Source: Heligmosomoides polygyrus polygyrus (Eukaryota; Nematoda; Chromadorea; Rhabditida; Heligmosomidae). From it: a stretch of DNA of 64,000 nt. The stretch covers positions 55,973,139-56,037,138 of the forward strand of contig OX377204.1 in the NCBI GenBank assembly GCA_947396885.1, given 5' to 3'. The translations under genes and the position numbers were made by a program. The stretch's first letter is position 1, and every line of letters starts with the position of its first letter. This document shows positions 37,701-43,600 of the stretch, in pieces. The notes below the pieces were generated by a model, which was not told the DNA's origin, did no database searches, and worked only from the letters and a program-made list of their open reading frames with translations.

Positions 37701-39044
37701 TCAGATCCCACAGAACGAGATGAAGAACGGAAAACTTCTGATAATCGAAATGCTCGTTTCTATTGTTCGTCGTTGGATTACCTTCGCAAAGCCTTTAGAG
37801 TCTTTTGTAGTCTTTTTCTCCAAGCTCACCCTCACATAGCAACAGCATTTAATACGAAAAGTACATTTAGCACAAAAATCGTCTCCACCGTGGGCTTCCT
37901 CTCATTGTTTACCAAGCTGGGTTAGTAATTTCCGCATTTGCATACCAGCCATATCTCTCTTGATGCGAACGTAAGTGCCCTCCTTGTTTCACCTATCTGT
38001 AGATCTCCAGAGGCAAAACACTGAATTCAGTAAACAAGACCCTTCTCTGCGCATTCCACTTCTTCGATATGGTCAAATAACGCGGTATTTCATTATACAC
38101 GAGCGACGACGTCTAATGCGAACTAGAAGGCGTTTGATGTTGCTTCCTGGTATGTTGACCAGCACATCATCGTTTAATTTTGCTCGTTCTAGGCGTTCAC
38201 GTACACAGTGACTTGGTCAGAAAAGGATGACAGTTGTTGACATACCCACACCTGTTTGTTTTCCCGCACCTGTACCCTTTCTCTGGATTCCATCCAGCCA
38301 TTACAATATCTGGGTTCGCACACATTTTGACGTGTAATATTGGAGCTTAGCATTTGTGGACCCTTCGATTCTTATGTCACGTGCACACATTCATTGCCGT
38401 TCCGTACATATTGCGGAACGCCCTTGTTTTATCGCCAGAGCGTGAGCGTTTTGCGTTGTTGCTGTTGTAGCCATCTTCCTTTTTATGCGGAGTTTTCCGG
38501 GTGAGTGTTGTGTTCTGACGATGAGAATGTGTGCTAAGCACATTGAACTGCTCATCAATTCGGACTCCCTTGTCGTTATTATATACAGCAATCACCAAAG
38601 TATCGACAGCACATTATAGAAAGTGAAAACCAACCAGCAGTGCGTTCAATTACATTTCCTTGCTTCAACTGCCACCTCCAAAGGGAATATTTAAATACTT
38701 TTGTGGCATTGATTTTTCTTCACTATTGCAGCTGGCATGATTCATCTCTCAGCCGACTCTAATAGTTCAATTCAAGAATTTGGAGGCTATGAAACGGAAC
38801 GAAGAGGAGAAGTGCTTATAAAGGTTAGACGTTTGTAAGAGTTGCGATAGTAATGCACATCTTTCCTTACAAACGTTAGGTGATCCACAATGACATTTTG
38901 TTTTAGGGCAAAGGCGTTATGGAGACGTATTGGCTTATCGGAGCAGCGGGATCTAACTCATTAATATCTCGAAAGCAGCTTTCAAAGATAGACAAGACAG
39001 ACAACTCCACTACAATGACGAGCGAAAATATCAAGGACATATAG
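1448..39044 (+). CDS. Receptor guanylyl cyclase GCY-A (17 exons, 5' part outside window)
   Basis: This is a single-pass receptor that makes cGMP from GTP, of the nematode chemosensory GCY type. Exons: 1448-1554, 1635-1705, 5761-5825, 6126-6200, 6268-6444, 6498-6642, 19869-19941, 20168-20244, 20308-20396, 20562-20656, 20788-20928, 22732-22855, 36752-36820, 36871-37045, 37188-37286, 38732-38823 and 38907-39044. Every junction is GT-AG, all phases agree, and the sum is 1812 bp with no internal stop. Domain order is transmembrane segment, kinase homology domain, dimerisation helix, cyclase catalytic domain and tail. Metal-binding Asp residues are seen in FFSDVVSFT and VETIGDAY. The GTP-selective Glu (VETIGD) and Cys (PRYCLFGD) are present, as are the Asn and Arg of NTASRMES, so the enzyme looks competent. 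The extracellular domain should lie before position 1. Introns of 13.2 and 13.9 kb are full of transposons. RNA data would be needed to prove that the exons are joined. Confidence 0.9.
2780..3010. repeat. TTCGAAT-rich low-complexity repeat
   Basis: About 230 bp in which the palindromic core TTCGAA and variants (ATTCGAATA, TATTCGAAT, GAATTCGAATATTC) recur many times in both orientations. No periodic tandem unit is obvious. It looks like a subterminal-repeat region of a DNA transposon or an expanded palindromic simple repeat. The parent element was not identified. Confidence 0.6.
5455..5575 (-). repeat. tRNA-Ser-like SINE head
   Basis: On the minus strand the sequence holds TAGCCGAGTGG, a good match to an internal RNA polymerase III A box of the serine type. 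About 45 bp later GGTTCGAGTAC matches a B box with one mismatch. The flanking stems do not form a convincing acceptor arm, so I read this as a tRNA-derived short interspersed element rather than a working tRNA gene. Confidence 0.5.
5761..6642 (+). CDS. GCY-A exons: kinase homology domain, N-lobe and pseudo-catalytic loop
   Basis: Four exons: 5761-5825, 6126-6200, 6268-6444 and 6498-6642. They encode [13 protein letters not shown], then [10 protein letters not shown] (the Lys in the position of kinase VAIK), then [18 protein letters not shown] and [11 protein letters not shown], then [19 protein letters not shown] and VSDYGVAKL. The kinase catalytic HRD loop is replaced by HGYLTSQCC, and DFG reads DYG. 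It should therefore bind ATP or act as a regulatory pseudokinase rather than a kinase, as in other receptor guanylyl cyclases. All four exons are compact. The following intron (6643-19868) is 13.2 kb of transposons. Confidence 0.88.
6805..8055 (+). repeat. Unclassified dispersed element, copy 1 (GGGGTGYGCA end)
   Basis: The element begins near CAGGGGTGCGCATTTAGCG and runs through an AT-rich stretch (TTTACCGA and TTAACGA motifs) into sequence with a decayed coding trace ([12 protein letters not shown]). The same order of segments occurs at 45376-46450 and, inverted, at 43850-45358. A shorter related terminus is at about 50505. It carries no transposase or polymerase motif that I recognise. The end motif is reminiscent of hAT-type termini, but that is only a guess. 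Confidence 0.55.
8225..9550 (-). mobile_element. RTE-type retrotransposon, 5'-truncated copy A
   Basis: Minus-strand frames read, in order, [16 protein letters not shown] (fingers of the reverse transcriptase), [17 protein letters not shown] (catalytic region) and, towards 8235, a decayed C-terminal region ending in a [13 protein letters not shown] stretch. A TTC-rich tract at 8223-8236 is the likely 3' tail in minus orientation. Many frameshifts and stops mean it is dead. The family is the same as copy B at 10875-13990. Confidence 0.75.
9700..9870 (+). repeat. tRNA-derived SINE, + copy
   Basis: TGGCGCAGGGGTAG (A-box-like) at about 9776 and GGTTCGACTCC (B box) about 40 bp later, preceded by a conserved leader CCAATCACAAGAGAGCGAG. 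An inverted relative lies at 10390-10575. The pair shares the leader, both boxes and the trailing GTGCAG segment. Confidence 0.55.
10390..10575 (-). repeat. tRNA-derived SINE, - copy
   Basis: On the minus strand the leader CCAATCACAAGAGAGCGAG, an A-box-like GTGGCGCAGAGTGTAGAAC and a B box GGTTCGACTCC appear in that order, matching the + copy at 9700-9870. It is followed on the + side by a segment (10577-10690) shared with 14305-14400 and 47745-47865. Confidence 0.55.
10577..10690 (-). repeat. Dispersed repeat unit, uninterrupted copy
   Basis: On the minus strand this reads CGCGACAACTCGTCCAATTT, then an imperfect GCGCAACGCCAGGG, then ATTGGAGTTATGTCTGTCCC. Two other copies lie at 14305-14400 (continuing after an insertion at 14763) and 47745-47865. 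It is useful as an empty-site reference for the 14401-14759 insertion. Confidence 0.65.
10875..13990 (-). mobile_element. RTE-type retrotransposon, near full-length copy B (dead)
   Basis: Reading leftward from about 13880, an APE-type endonuclease is followed by reverse transcriptase and a C-terminal domain. Traces include [43 protein letters not shown], then [33 protein letters not shown] (the YADD box mutated to YAND), [11 protein letters not shown] and [14 protein letters not shown] C-terminal sequence. A TTC triplet tract at about 10881-10900 is the 3' tail. Frames change at least six times, so no product is expected. The region 13800-13990 is probably 5' leader. The family has endonuclease plus reverse transcriptase in one ORF and moves by target-primed reverse transcription. 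Confidence 0.85.
14305..14800 (+). repeat. Dispersed repeat unit split by a MITE
   Basis: The segment 14305-14400 (CGGAAGCATCGGACCGCGAC to GTTGGAGTTA) and 14760 onward (TTATGTCTGCCCCC) form one unit, homologous to 47745-47865 and, inverted, to 10577-10690. The unit is interrupted at TTA by the element at 14401-14759. A poly-G run lies at about 14370. Confidence 0.7.
14401..14759. mobile_element. 359-bp MITE with TTA target duplication (PIF/Harbinger-like)
   Basis: The terminal inverted repeats are GGCCTATGTCATACC at 14401 and GGTATGACATAGGCC ending at 14759, with further internal palindromic GC-rich sequence (CTTCGCTAGCGAAG). The direct repeat TTA flanks both ends (14398-14400 and 14760-14762). 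Uninterrupted paralogous sites at about 47838 and about 10590 contain a single TTA at the same place. A 3-bp TTA/TWA duplication is characteristic of PIF/Harbinger elements. No transposase is encoded. Confidence 0.8.
15366..16257. mobile_element. Mariner relic with inverted duplicated transposase ends
   Basis: This 892-bp element has 33-bp terminal inverted repeats beginning TTAGGTTGGCAACTAATTTC and flanking TA duplications (15364-15365, 16258-16259). The right half on the + strand reads [18 protein letters not shown], then LLTHPPYS and [20 protein letters not shown], the C-terminal part of a mariner transposase. The left half (about 15480-15700) contains the same C-terminal segment in opposite orientation. 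The N-terminal DNA-binding domain is gone. It is dead as a coding unit but may still be mobilisable through its ends. Confidence 0.82.
16897..17806 (+). mobile_element. Mariner-family relic (second subfamily)
   Basis: Ends are TTAGGGGGGGGGGGGCAAAA and, at the right, the complement of TTAGGGGGAGCCAAAAGTAA, flanked by TA at 16895-16896 and 17807-17808. The + frame at 17299-17709 gives a transposase C-terminus with [27 protein letters not shown] and [15 protein letters not shown]. Earlier parts decay into stops. The SPD catalytic Asp is degraded (SLD). It differs in its termini from the 15366 element. Confidence 0.8.
18650..19090 (-). mobile_element. RTE fragment, copy C
   Basis: Minus-strand traces correspond to the linker between endonuclease and reverse transcriptase of the RTE family seen at 10875-13990 ([16 protein letters not shown] near 18770, [22 protein letters not shown] near 18960). 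Both ends are lost. It lies in the large GCY-A intron. Confidence 0.65.
19869..20656 (+). CDS. GCY-A exons: kinase homology domain, C-lobe
   Basis: Four exons: 19869-19941, 20168-20244, 20308-20396 and 20562-20656. They encode [10 protein letters not shown] and SKEGDIYS, then FGIICAEVV, then [10 protein letters not shown], then [16 protein letters not shown]. These are the C-lobe landmarks of the kinase homology domain (APE motif, DIYSFGI helix and the WxxxxxxRP ending). Small introns (66 to 226 bp) separate the exons, showing the probable ancestral compactness of the gene where transposons have not landed. The start phase (one base carried over from the exon ending at 6642) makes an Asp codon, giving the expected DLLWTAPE joint. 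Confidence 0.9.
20788..20928 (+). CDS. GCY-A exon: dimerisation (signalling helix) segment
   Basis: One 141-bp exon encodes [37 protein letters not shown] and LLLYRMLPR. This is the alpha-helical linker found in all membrane guanylyl cyclases between the kinase homology and catalytic domains; it forms a coiled coil for dimerisation. I placed the acceptor at TTGCAG (exon from 20788). The earlier ACAACAG acceptor would bring a stop codon into frame. Confidence 0.9.
21217..22585. mobile_element. Palindromic mariner relic filling a GCY-A intron
   Basis: The left arm (21255-21760, minus) and right arm (about 22080-22550, plus) are diverged inverted copies of one mariner transposase C-terminal region, for example [14 protein letters not shown] on the minus strand near 21290. 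Both arms hold TGCCGTGCGACTACTA-type and CGGAGCT..ACCAAAA-type segments in opposite orientations. The outer ends share TGACAAAAGAAA. The middle (21790-22020) holds a short non-duplicated piece with an [15 protein letters not shown] trace. The element sits between exons 20788-20928 and 22732-22855. Confidence 0.75.
22732..22855 (+). CDS. GCY-A exon: first part of cyclase catalytic domain
   Basis: A 124-bp exon after TTTTCAG encodes [20 protein letters not shown] and [18 protein letters not shown]. The FFSD Asp is the first metal-binding catalytic residue. The next exon is 13.9 kb away at 36752, across a Tc1 relic, a CR1 element, a DD37D transposon and two RTE copies. Confidence 0.92.
22905..23935 (+). 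mobile_element. Tc1-like transposase relic
   Basis: Plus-strand frames give [49 protein letters not shown] (first catalytic Asp), [11 protein letters not shown], then [20 protein letters not shown] and [28 protein letters not shown] carries the Glu of a DD34E triad, so this is the Tc1 branch. At least three frameshifts and an internal stop disable it. Clear terminal inverted repeats were not found. It begins only about 50 bp after the donor of the GCY-A exon at 22855. Confidence 0.8.
23940..24600 (-). other. AT-rich segment, probable CR1 3' untranslated region
   Basis: It follows the CR1 coding part in minus orientation and contains no recognised domain. Hydrophobic short frames at 23888-24158 are AT-driven. 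I could not find the exact 3' terminus of the element. Confidence 0.35.
24737..27460 (-). mobile_element. CR1-clade retrotransposon ORF2 (endonuclease and reverse transcriptase)
   Basis: Endonuclease region 27435-26398 on the minus strand: [41 protein letters not shown] and [11 protein letters not shown]. Reverse transcriptase 26339-25290: [59 protein letters not shown] and [11 protein letters not shown] (active-site YADD intact). C-terminal region 25288-24737: [19 protein letters not shown] and [15 protein letters not shown]. One frameshift separates the endonuclease from the reverse transcriptase near 26395. A deletion of roughly 40 codons after the YADD region fuses NRS to a YSIGDVPLC segment. 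The sequence is otherwise well preserved, so the insertion looks fairly young compared with the RTE copies. Confidence 0.9.
27642..28947. mobile_element. 1306-bp near-perfect fold-back element
   Basis: The arms are about 27642-28254 and 28333-28947, with a loop of about 80 bp. Each outer end is ACCAGGATACTATCTCAACG. Both arms carry the same series of segments, including GGCGCCCTGTTGATTCACGT and GGGGTGCTGATCACGAATC, with a few percent mismatches. No protein is encoded. I see no target duplication. A related arm segment (AAAACGGACGTCGGATTCAC) is at 32926. Confidence 0.88.
27868..27940 (+). repeat. tRNA-like segment in the left fold-back arm
   Basis: GGTGGCGTAGTAGAGAAGCG resembles a tRNA A-box region and GGGGGTTCGGACCCC a T-arm with B box. 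The mirror copy is at about 28655-28730 on the minus strand. It lacks a normal acceptor stem, so it is probably a captured SINE or tRNA-like head. Confidence 0.45.
29180..30435. other. Intronic segment with no recognised feature
   Basis: Part of the GCY-A intron between the CR1 element and the DD37D transposon. I see no coding domain, RNA gene or clear inverted repeat. The first 250 bp (29180-29430) may be CR1 5' untranslated sequence, and 30050-30437 may belong to the Helitron remnant interrupted by the transposon. Confidence 0.4.
30438..30468 (+). repeat. Left terminal inverted repeat of DD37D element
   Basis: Starts CAGGGTGGCTGAAAAGTTCG directly after TA at 30436-30437. It pairs with the right end at 31736-31765. 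Confidence 0.93.
30595..31629 (+). CDS. DD37D mariner-type transposase, 344 aa
   Basis: Full-length transposase of the IS630/Tc1/mariner superfamily. N-terminal helix-turn-helix pair: [20 protein letters not shown] followed by [13 protein letters not shown], then an RPRSGRPTT linker (GRPR-like AT hook) and a second helix-turn-helix, [20 protein letters not shown]. Catalytic residues: Asp in [11 protein letters not shown], Asp in [11 protein letters not shown] and Asp in LNPMDYSVW. Thirty-seven residues separate the second and third, giving DD37D rather than the DD34E of Tc1 or DD34D of mariner. Length and domain order are normal for the maT-like group. The start Met at 30595 is the first in frame and lies about 150 bp inside the left end. 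There are no stops or frameshifts, so it may still be active. Confidence 0.94.
   Translation: MFRESERITVVELHKTGMRTADIVRTTGFKQRTVYKIVRRYKETGGTSDRPRSGRPTTATTPENINKVRCRISRNSEVSMNKMATDLGISRERVQHIARRKLGLRSYKVARIHFLNDAMKAERLRKCRRMRQLVGDGRLSKVLFTDEKIFTVQPVHNHQNRRQLLKKGQQKTSAARTISRRHFPASVMVWAGICATGKTPLVFMEQNVKINAASYQQYVLRDVLEPWATSHFGETGFSLQQDWAPAHSAKSTIAVCEELFPGFWSRDIWPSNSPDLNPMDYSVWSIMEQRISTTRYATVEQLKSALLRSWDEITAEQCATIISDFPKRLRKCIEAKGRNFEHLL
31736..31765 (-). repeat. Right terminal inverted repeat of DD37D element
   Basis: The reverse complement begins CAGGGTGGCTGAAAAGTTCG, identical to the left end, and is followed by TA at 31766-31767. Confidence 0.93.
31770..32410 (-). mobile_element. Helitron helicase C-terminal fragment
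   Basis: On the minus strand: [77 protein letters not shown] and [12 protein letters not shown] followed by a stop in place of Ser and then RTRS. This is the conserved end of the Pif1-like helicase of the Helitron Rep/Hel protein. Upstream, [20 protein letters not shown] fits the same protein but frames break. No Rep (HUH nuclease) domain or Helitron 3' hairpin was found. The DD37D transposon (30438-31765) appears to have landed just downstream of it. Confidence 0.85.
32640..33030 (+). repeat. Fragment of the large palindrome family
   Basis: Shared blocks with 52560-52830 and, inverted, 56210-56330: CAGTACCGG, CACAAGCGGCGCAAAAGGGC, GTCTACTGTTTAGAACTAAC and TGCCGGC. The last part (AAAACGGACGTCGGATTCAC, CGATTTTCGTTGACGTCATT) links it both to the fold-back element at 27642 and to the GACGTCAT blocks at 53720-54960. 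Confidence 0.6.
33210..34930 (-). mobile_element. RTE-type retrotransposon, copy D
   Basis: Minus-strand traces: [37 protein letters not shown] (YADD kept), [56 protein letters not shown] and, upstream, an endonuclease-reverse transcriptase linker near 34258-34533. It is 5'-truncated with several frameshifts. It lies head to head with copy E. Confidence 0.82.
34955..36400 (+). mobile_element. RTE-type retrotransposon, copy E (opposite orientation)
   Basis: Plus-strand traces begin with a [24 protein letters not shown] linker at about 34990, then [20 protein letters not shown] and [50 protein letters not shown] and [18 protein letters not shown], ending near [16 protein letters not shown] at 36385. 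A GAAGAATAAGAATC tail follows. It is dead through frameshifts. The 5' ends of copies D and E meet at about 34940, forming an inverted pair just upstream of the GCY-A exon at 36752. Confidence 0.82.
36752..37286 (+). CDS. GCY-A exons: rest of cyclase catalytic core
   Basis: Three exons: 36752-36820, 36871-37045 and 37188-37286. They encode [39 protein letters not shown] through [10 protein letters not shown], and [19 protein letters not shown] then [13 protein letters not shown]. All the residues expected for GTP binding and catalysis are present: Glu and Asp in VETIGD, Cys in RYCLFGD, and Asn and Arg in NTASR. The 175-bp and 99-bp exons have exact length and phase matches in GCY-B on the other strand (63323-63497 and 57112-57210). 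Confidence 0.93.
38732..39044 (+). CDS. GCY-A exons: end of catalytic domain, C-terminal tail and stop
   Basis: Two exons, 38732-38823 and 38907-39044. The first encodes [11 protein letters not shown] and then [12 protein letters not shown]. The second encodes [19 protein letters not shown] and a short polar tail ending in ENIKDI, with stop TAG at 39042-39044. The [10 protein letters not shown] ending is the usual end of the guanylyl cyclase fold. No PDZ-like terminus was noted. Confidence 0.92.
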
Positions 39045-39336
39045 CTGAGTTGACATGCCGGAAAAATATGTAAGATTTTCAAAAGTGTAACTCATACCGC
39101 AAGGACCTGTTCTGTTAAAGGTCCGCGATATCTTGTCTGCAAATTCTAGTATGTGTACCCCATCCTTTTACTTTTTCACTATATCTCAGTTGCTTAACAT
39201 CTCAGTTCCCTTTTTGTTGCATGTACACCACCATGAATAATCGGCGTGCTGTGCTTTGAAAGCCTGAACACACGGAGTAGCAGCAAATCAGTCTTTTCTC
39301 AGGCAGTTTCAAATAGCTTATAATACACGTGTTCTA

Positions 39337-40070
39337 CAGGGTGCGTAAAAAGCATTGACGCAGTAAATGACGGCTGTGGAAATAGTATTGCGTAGTAAGT
39401 TTTAAAACAATCCCTCGAGAACTATGGAAAATGATCTTGCAAACACGATAGAATAACTCGTAATCGACATTGGCTCCTTTACTGAGAATACAGGAGCGAA
39501 AACGACGGAAAAATTCATGAGCACGCGCCACAAGTACTCGCCTGGATTTCGTCCCGTGCTTTGAACAGGGCAGCCTTCTGCGAGTGGTCTCTTCTGCTGA
39601 AAGTAGCCCAGACCTCGTTCTCTAAAATCGCCTAAAAAGAGTAATCCAGTGAATTCATGTTCAAGCTGTGCTCGTCTGAGAAGCTGTCCACACCTGCGCG
39701 CGTTATCTGTTTGCCATTATCGGACGGAGGTTGATAATTTTGGATTTGAACGCTATCGTGCTTGGACATCTTGTAATCATTATCTGGTATGACAGAGCCG
39801 TGGCTGACGTTTGGGTTGCTGACCTCCTTCGTCACCAACCGTTTCGAACAGCGCCAAATTCTCTTGTTAAGGAAATATTCAGCTGTTTGGGTAACAAGCA
39901 AAAAAGGGCCACCGTAACCACGACGGTATCATGTTTCTTTAATTTTTACAAGACTATTTTTTGAACACAATATAGACAACAAAAATAACACACAAAAACT
40001 TTGAAAAGTAGAAAGAGAAAGTTGGGGCTGAAACAAAAAGTAGGTGCGTCAATACTTTTTACGCACCCTG
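39337..40070 (-). mobile_element. Degenerate mariner-type element between the two GCY genes
   Basis: This 734-bp element has ends CAGGGTGCGTAAAAAGCATT and the complement of CAGGGTGCGTAAAAAGTATT, flanked by TA (39335-39336, 40071-40072). Inside, the minus strand holds the end of a transposase (NSLDYSF, a stop, AILENEVWATFSRR, and near the left end FFRRFRSCILSKGANVDYE). The CAGGGTG start resembles the DD37D element at 30438, but the repeats otherwise differ. The N-terminal half is deleted, so it is non-autonomous. Confidence 0.8.
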
Positions 40071-40364
40071 TACACTTCCTGTTTCTTGCAATTCTCTTTT
40101 TTCTTACTATCAGAAAACCTTTTTGTGGCAAAATATGTAGTATGTACTTATTAACAGGTTTTCTGTCCTATTGACCAATTAAACTGGTCCCCTCAACAGC
40201 ATTACATATGCAGAATAAAGCTTCTGTATGCATTTAAACAAAAATAGTACAAATGTTTGAAACACATAAACTCACTAACATAATCTCATACTGGAGAGTT
40301 ACTAGTGTAATATTCACTGGAAAAGCAACATTGCTTCTGCAAGACAATGCAAAAAGCTAGACAA

Positions 40365-40683
40365 TTAATTAAGGGATGATTCCTTTTCACTCCGCCGAAA
40401 TTCTTCATAGATTCCTGTTGGCGGTATCGGTTGTGCATGGTTTTTGTCACATTCCATTCGCAATTCTTCGTTTTCAAGGTCAGTCTCGGGTTCAACACTA
40501 TTGGGCTCCACAAGCCAGAATGTCTCCATGACACCTTTCCCCTGAAAAGCCTCACTTTCATGAGGCGGTTTCTACATTGACTGTAACATACCTTCACTAT
40601 AACCTCTCCACGGGATACCACTCTGAAGCCTCCAACAGCTAGCAGCAAGTGTCGAGCGTCAGACGACAAATGGATTTTTCCAG
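40365..40683 (-). CDS. GCY-B exons: end of catalytic domain, tail and stop
   Basis: Two exons, 40683-40592 (92 bp) and 40541-40365 (177 bp with TAA stop), are split by a 50-bp intron (GTATGT to TTTCAG). They encode [19 protein letters not shown] with RGEVIVK, then [15 protein letters not shown] and an acidic tail containing [15 protein letters not shown]. Reading straight through the intron keeps one open frame, so a simple ORF search would hide the split and misframe the last exon. Confidence 0.91.
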
Positions 40684-43600
40684 CTGAAAGGCAGAATATC
40701 AAGCTCCAGAGTGACCATCAAGTTCTGCGTCAACAGCTGCTTTGTTTTCAACAGCTAACTGCTTGTTTCATTTCTTCATGCGAGCGTCGTCGCGTCAAGC
40801 GGCAACGTTCGTCCACGCTCCGTCGGTTTATGACACTTCACTATTTTGCTGGCTGTGATTCCTCCTACGCTGTTTATACTCGGTAACCTTTAAGCCTTCG
40901 CGTTCTCTTTGTATATTTCCAGTGGTGGGTAGTGATTTGCCTCAGACAGTTCCGTCACTACCATCGGTAAATTTCTAAGATTGTTCACACTGCCGGTTGA
41001 TAGGTCACCGCTCTCAGTTTGCATGGTCGTGACCATCGATTCGGCTTGTTACTTAGCTCGTAATATAGCTTGTTTGCCCTTTCGCTTCATCTCTGTTCTT
41101 GTCGCCAAGAGGCCGCGCGTCTCCAATTCATCACAGGCACGAGACCTTCGAGCGATCCGTTTCATGGATTCGTCGCCCTTTAGCGACATCCCACCATACG
41201 TTAAATTCGGCAAAATCCTCAAATAAGATTTCCTTTGGCTTCAGTCAGTTTAACTCTATCTTTCGATTAGTATAAAAGTAGAAAAAGCCAGATATTTCTC
41301 TTTATTGGATTGTTCGACTCCGTCTACATACATGGCAGTTGGCAGACTACCAGCGAGTGAGTGGGTCACGACAGGCTAGCCGGCATCGCATCCGCGGGCC
41401 ACGACGGCTAGCCGGCTCTACCGGCGTAGGGTATGACAGGCCGCGCTAGGGACGTAGCCCAAACCTAGCTAGGGTTGCTTCCTCAACCAGCATCGAGCTC
41501 TTGAAACATGGACGTACTCCAGATTGATTCCTAACTTGGTACCACTCACATCCCAGTACAGCACTCATGAGAATGACCTCTTCGTCTAGCGTTGTGTTCA
41601 CAGCCTATTGCAGCTTGTTAAGCCTAATGAAATGTTTGACATTTCTGTTCAGTCGCCGTGCTTTGAGCCACGAGGTATGATGAATTACAGAAATGGGGGC
41701 TTATGACAAAAATGTTATCCTGTTCTGTACATAGTATAGTATGGAAACTGGTCAAACTACTGCTGAAAATTTACGACCCTGAGGCAAGACTTGGTTAAAA
41801 ACGTAGCCGTACCGAGCGCTGGTCCGAGCAACTTTCTTCGTTAGCCTGTATTGGCCCACCGCTGAAGATTGGAGGAACTGGGCAGGTAGAAAAAGCATAG
41901 TAACCCGAGCAAATACGCCCGCACCATTGGCCACTGATTTTGAGGGAGCGTACGGGGTGAATTATATGCGAGAGCGTGGTGTAGTCGGAAACTGGGGTGG
42001 GACGGGAACTTGATATCTGCTGTTGACGAACCACTACAGGCAGTGACTCATGCCTTCCTCCTTTATATATGGTGGGATTTGCTGTCTCTGATTTTCCTAC
42101 CTCCAATGCGTCAGAGAGAAATTCAGTATCGCGTTCAAAAGATCGATAATATTGATTGATATTGACTGTCTGATTAAAACTCCCAATCAGCTGTGGGCGC
42201 TTCCGTCGGCCAACACTGTCAGGAAACTCCCACATGGATCTCTAACTGTATTTATAATCAGTTGCGTATGCGTCGGATATAACGTAGGTCTCGATCTGAT
42301 CTTAATATTTGACACTGCTCAATCTTCCAATAATTGTCTCCGCTCCGTCTCACTATAGTATTATGATTTGTTGTCATAGTCATGTAGAAGCACTATAAAT
42401 AATTTCGCGAATAATGTATAGTTTCATTAAATATTGATTCACTTGAACGCTGCTATGTTTTGCTATCGAGGTAATAAGCATCGAATTCATTTGCCATGAC
42501 AGAACTTTTCTTGTCGAATTGGACACTCTTCCACGACGTCGCGATTTTTATTCGATTAGCAGAAGTTGAGCAACAAACACAGCTGTAAGGAACACACATA
42601 ACCTCACTTTAGTGGTTAATGTAAGTGGCATTTACACTATCAATCGAATAAAAGCTGCGGTGAACTTCTAGAATGCATGGCGCGATCTAATCTTTAAACG
42701 CGCTATATGCCTGCTTCTTAGCTGGGGTTTAAGGCAAATTCTAATTTATTGTTTTCCTCACAAATAAAAGCCTCATAGAATTGTTACACTTATTGGGGCA
42801 CGTAAACTAAGAAGCCTTAAAGAATGTTACACACCATATTTTCCTTGAACAAAATATTATGATAGACATTTTATTGAGTCTGTAGTCAAACCTGCCTGAA
42901 GGTCATTTCGACTTGGGAACATTCGCATTGATTTCAAAGTCGTAGGCCAGTTCAGAAGAATATCCAGTTTGATTTGAAAGAGTCTAACTGGACATGAAAA
43001 TGGAAAGACGTCGTTGCAATGAAGACAGCCCACAGCTAAGAATCAAGCATATAGCGTAATAAAAGATGAGATCCCGCAATGTACTACAAAAGTTCACCGC
43101 AGCTTTTATTTGATTGATGGTGTAAATGCCGCTTACATGGACGACCAAAATATATGTGTTCCTCACTGTTGTATTTGTTGTTCAACTTCTGCTAATCGAA
43201 TAAAAATCGCAACGTCTTGGAAGAGTGCCCAAGCGATAAATAGGAAGCGTGAGTGGCCGGGAGAATCTTATGCATGCGCTCAACCCAACGAACTTCGAAT
43301 AGGAGAATCCCGAACACAGCGGAGGTAGCAGCAACAGGAATGAGCTGTGACCTCGGCCGGAGCACAAACGCGGCAGAGCCGTACCCCGCAGCAACACAAC
43401 TGTTGCAGCACCGAAAGATAATAAAGGTCCACTAATTGAACGATAGCGAGAACAGGAGCCTTCAAGGCGCCAGTTCGAGACAGGAGTCACCCAGCACTTG
43501 CGCGGACAGAGCCGCCGGCGCCGGCCTATTTCGCAACGCCTCACGTGTCCTCCTTGGCAGCGGCGATTGCTCGCCTCCCGGCGTTACCCTTCGGAGAGAG

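Noticed and set aside
40286..40702. Single 138-codon minus-strand gene
   Set aside because: It is an artefact of reading through a 50-bp intron. The region is two GCY-B exons in different frames.
43182..43544. 120-codon minus frame in a GC-rich stretch
   Set aside because: No signal peptide, repeat or domain pattern is convincing, and the plus strand is equally open.
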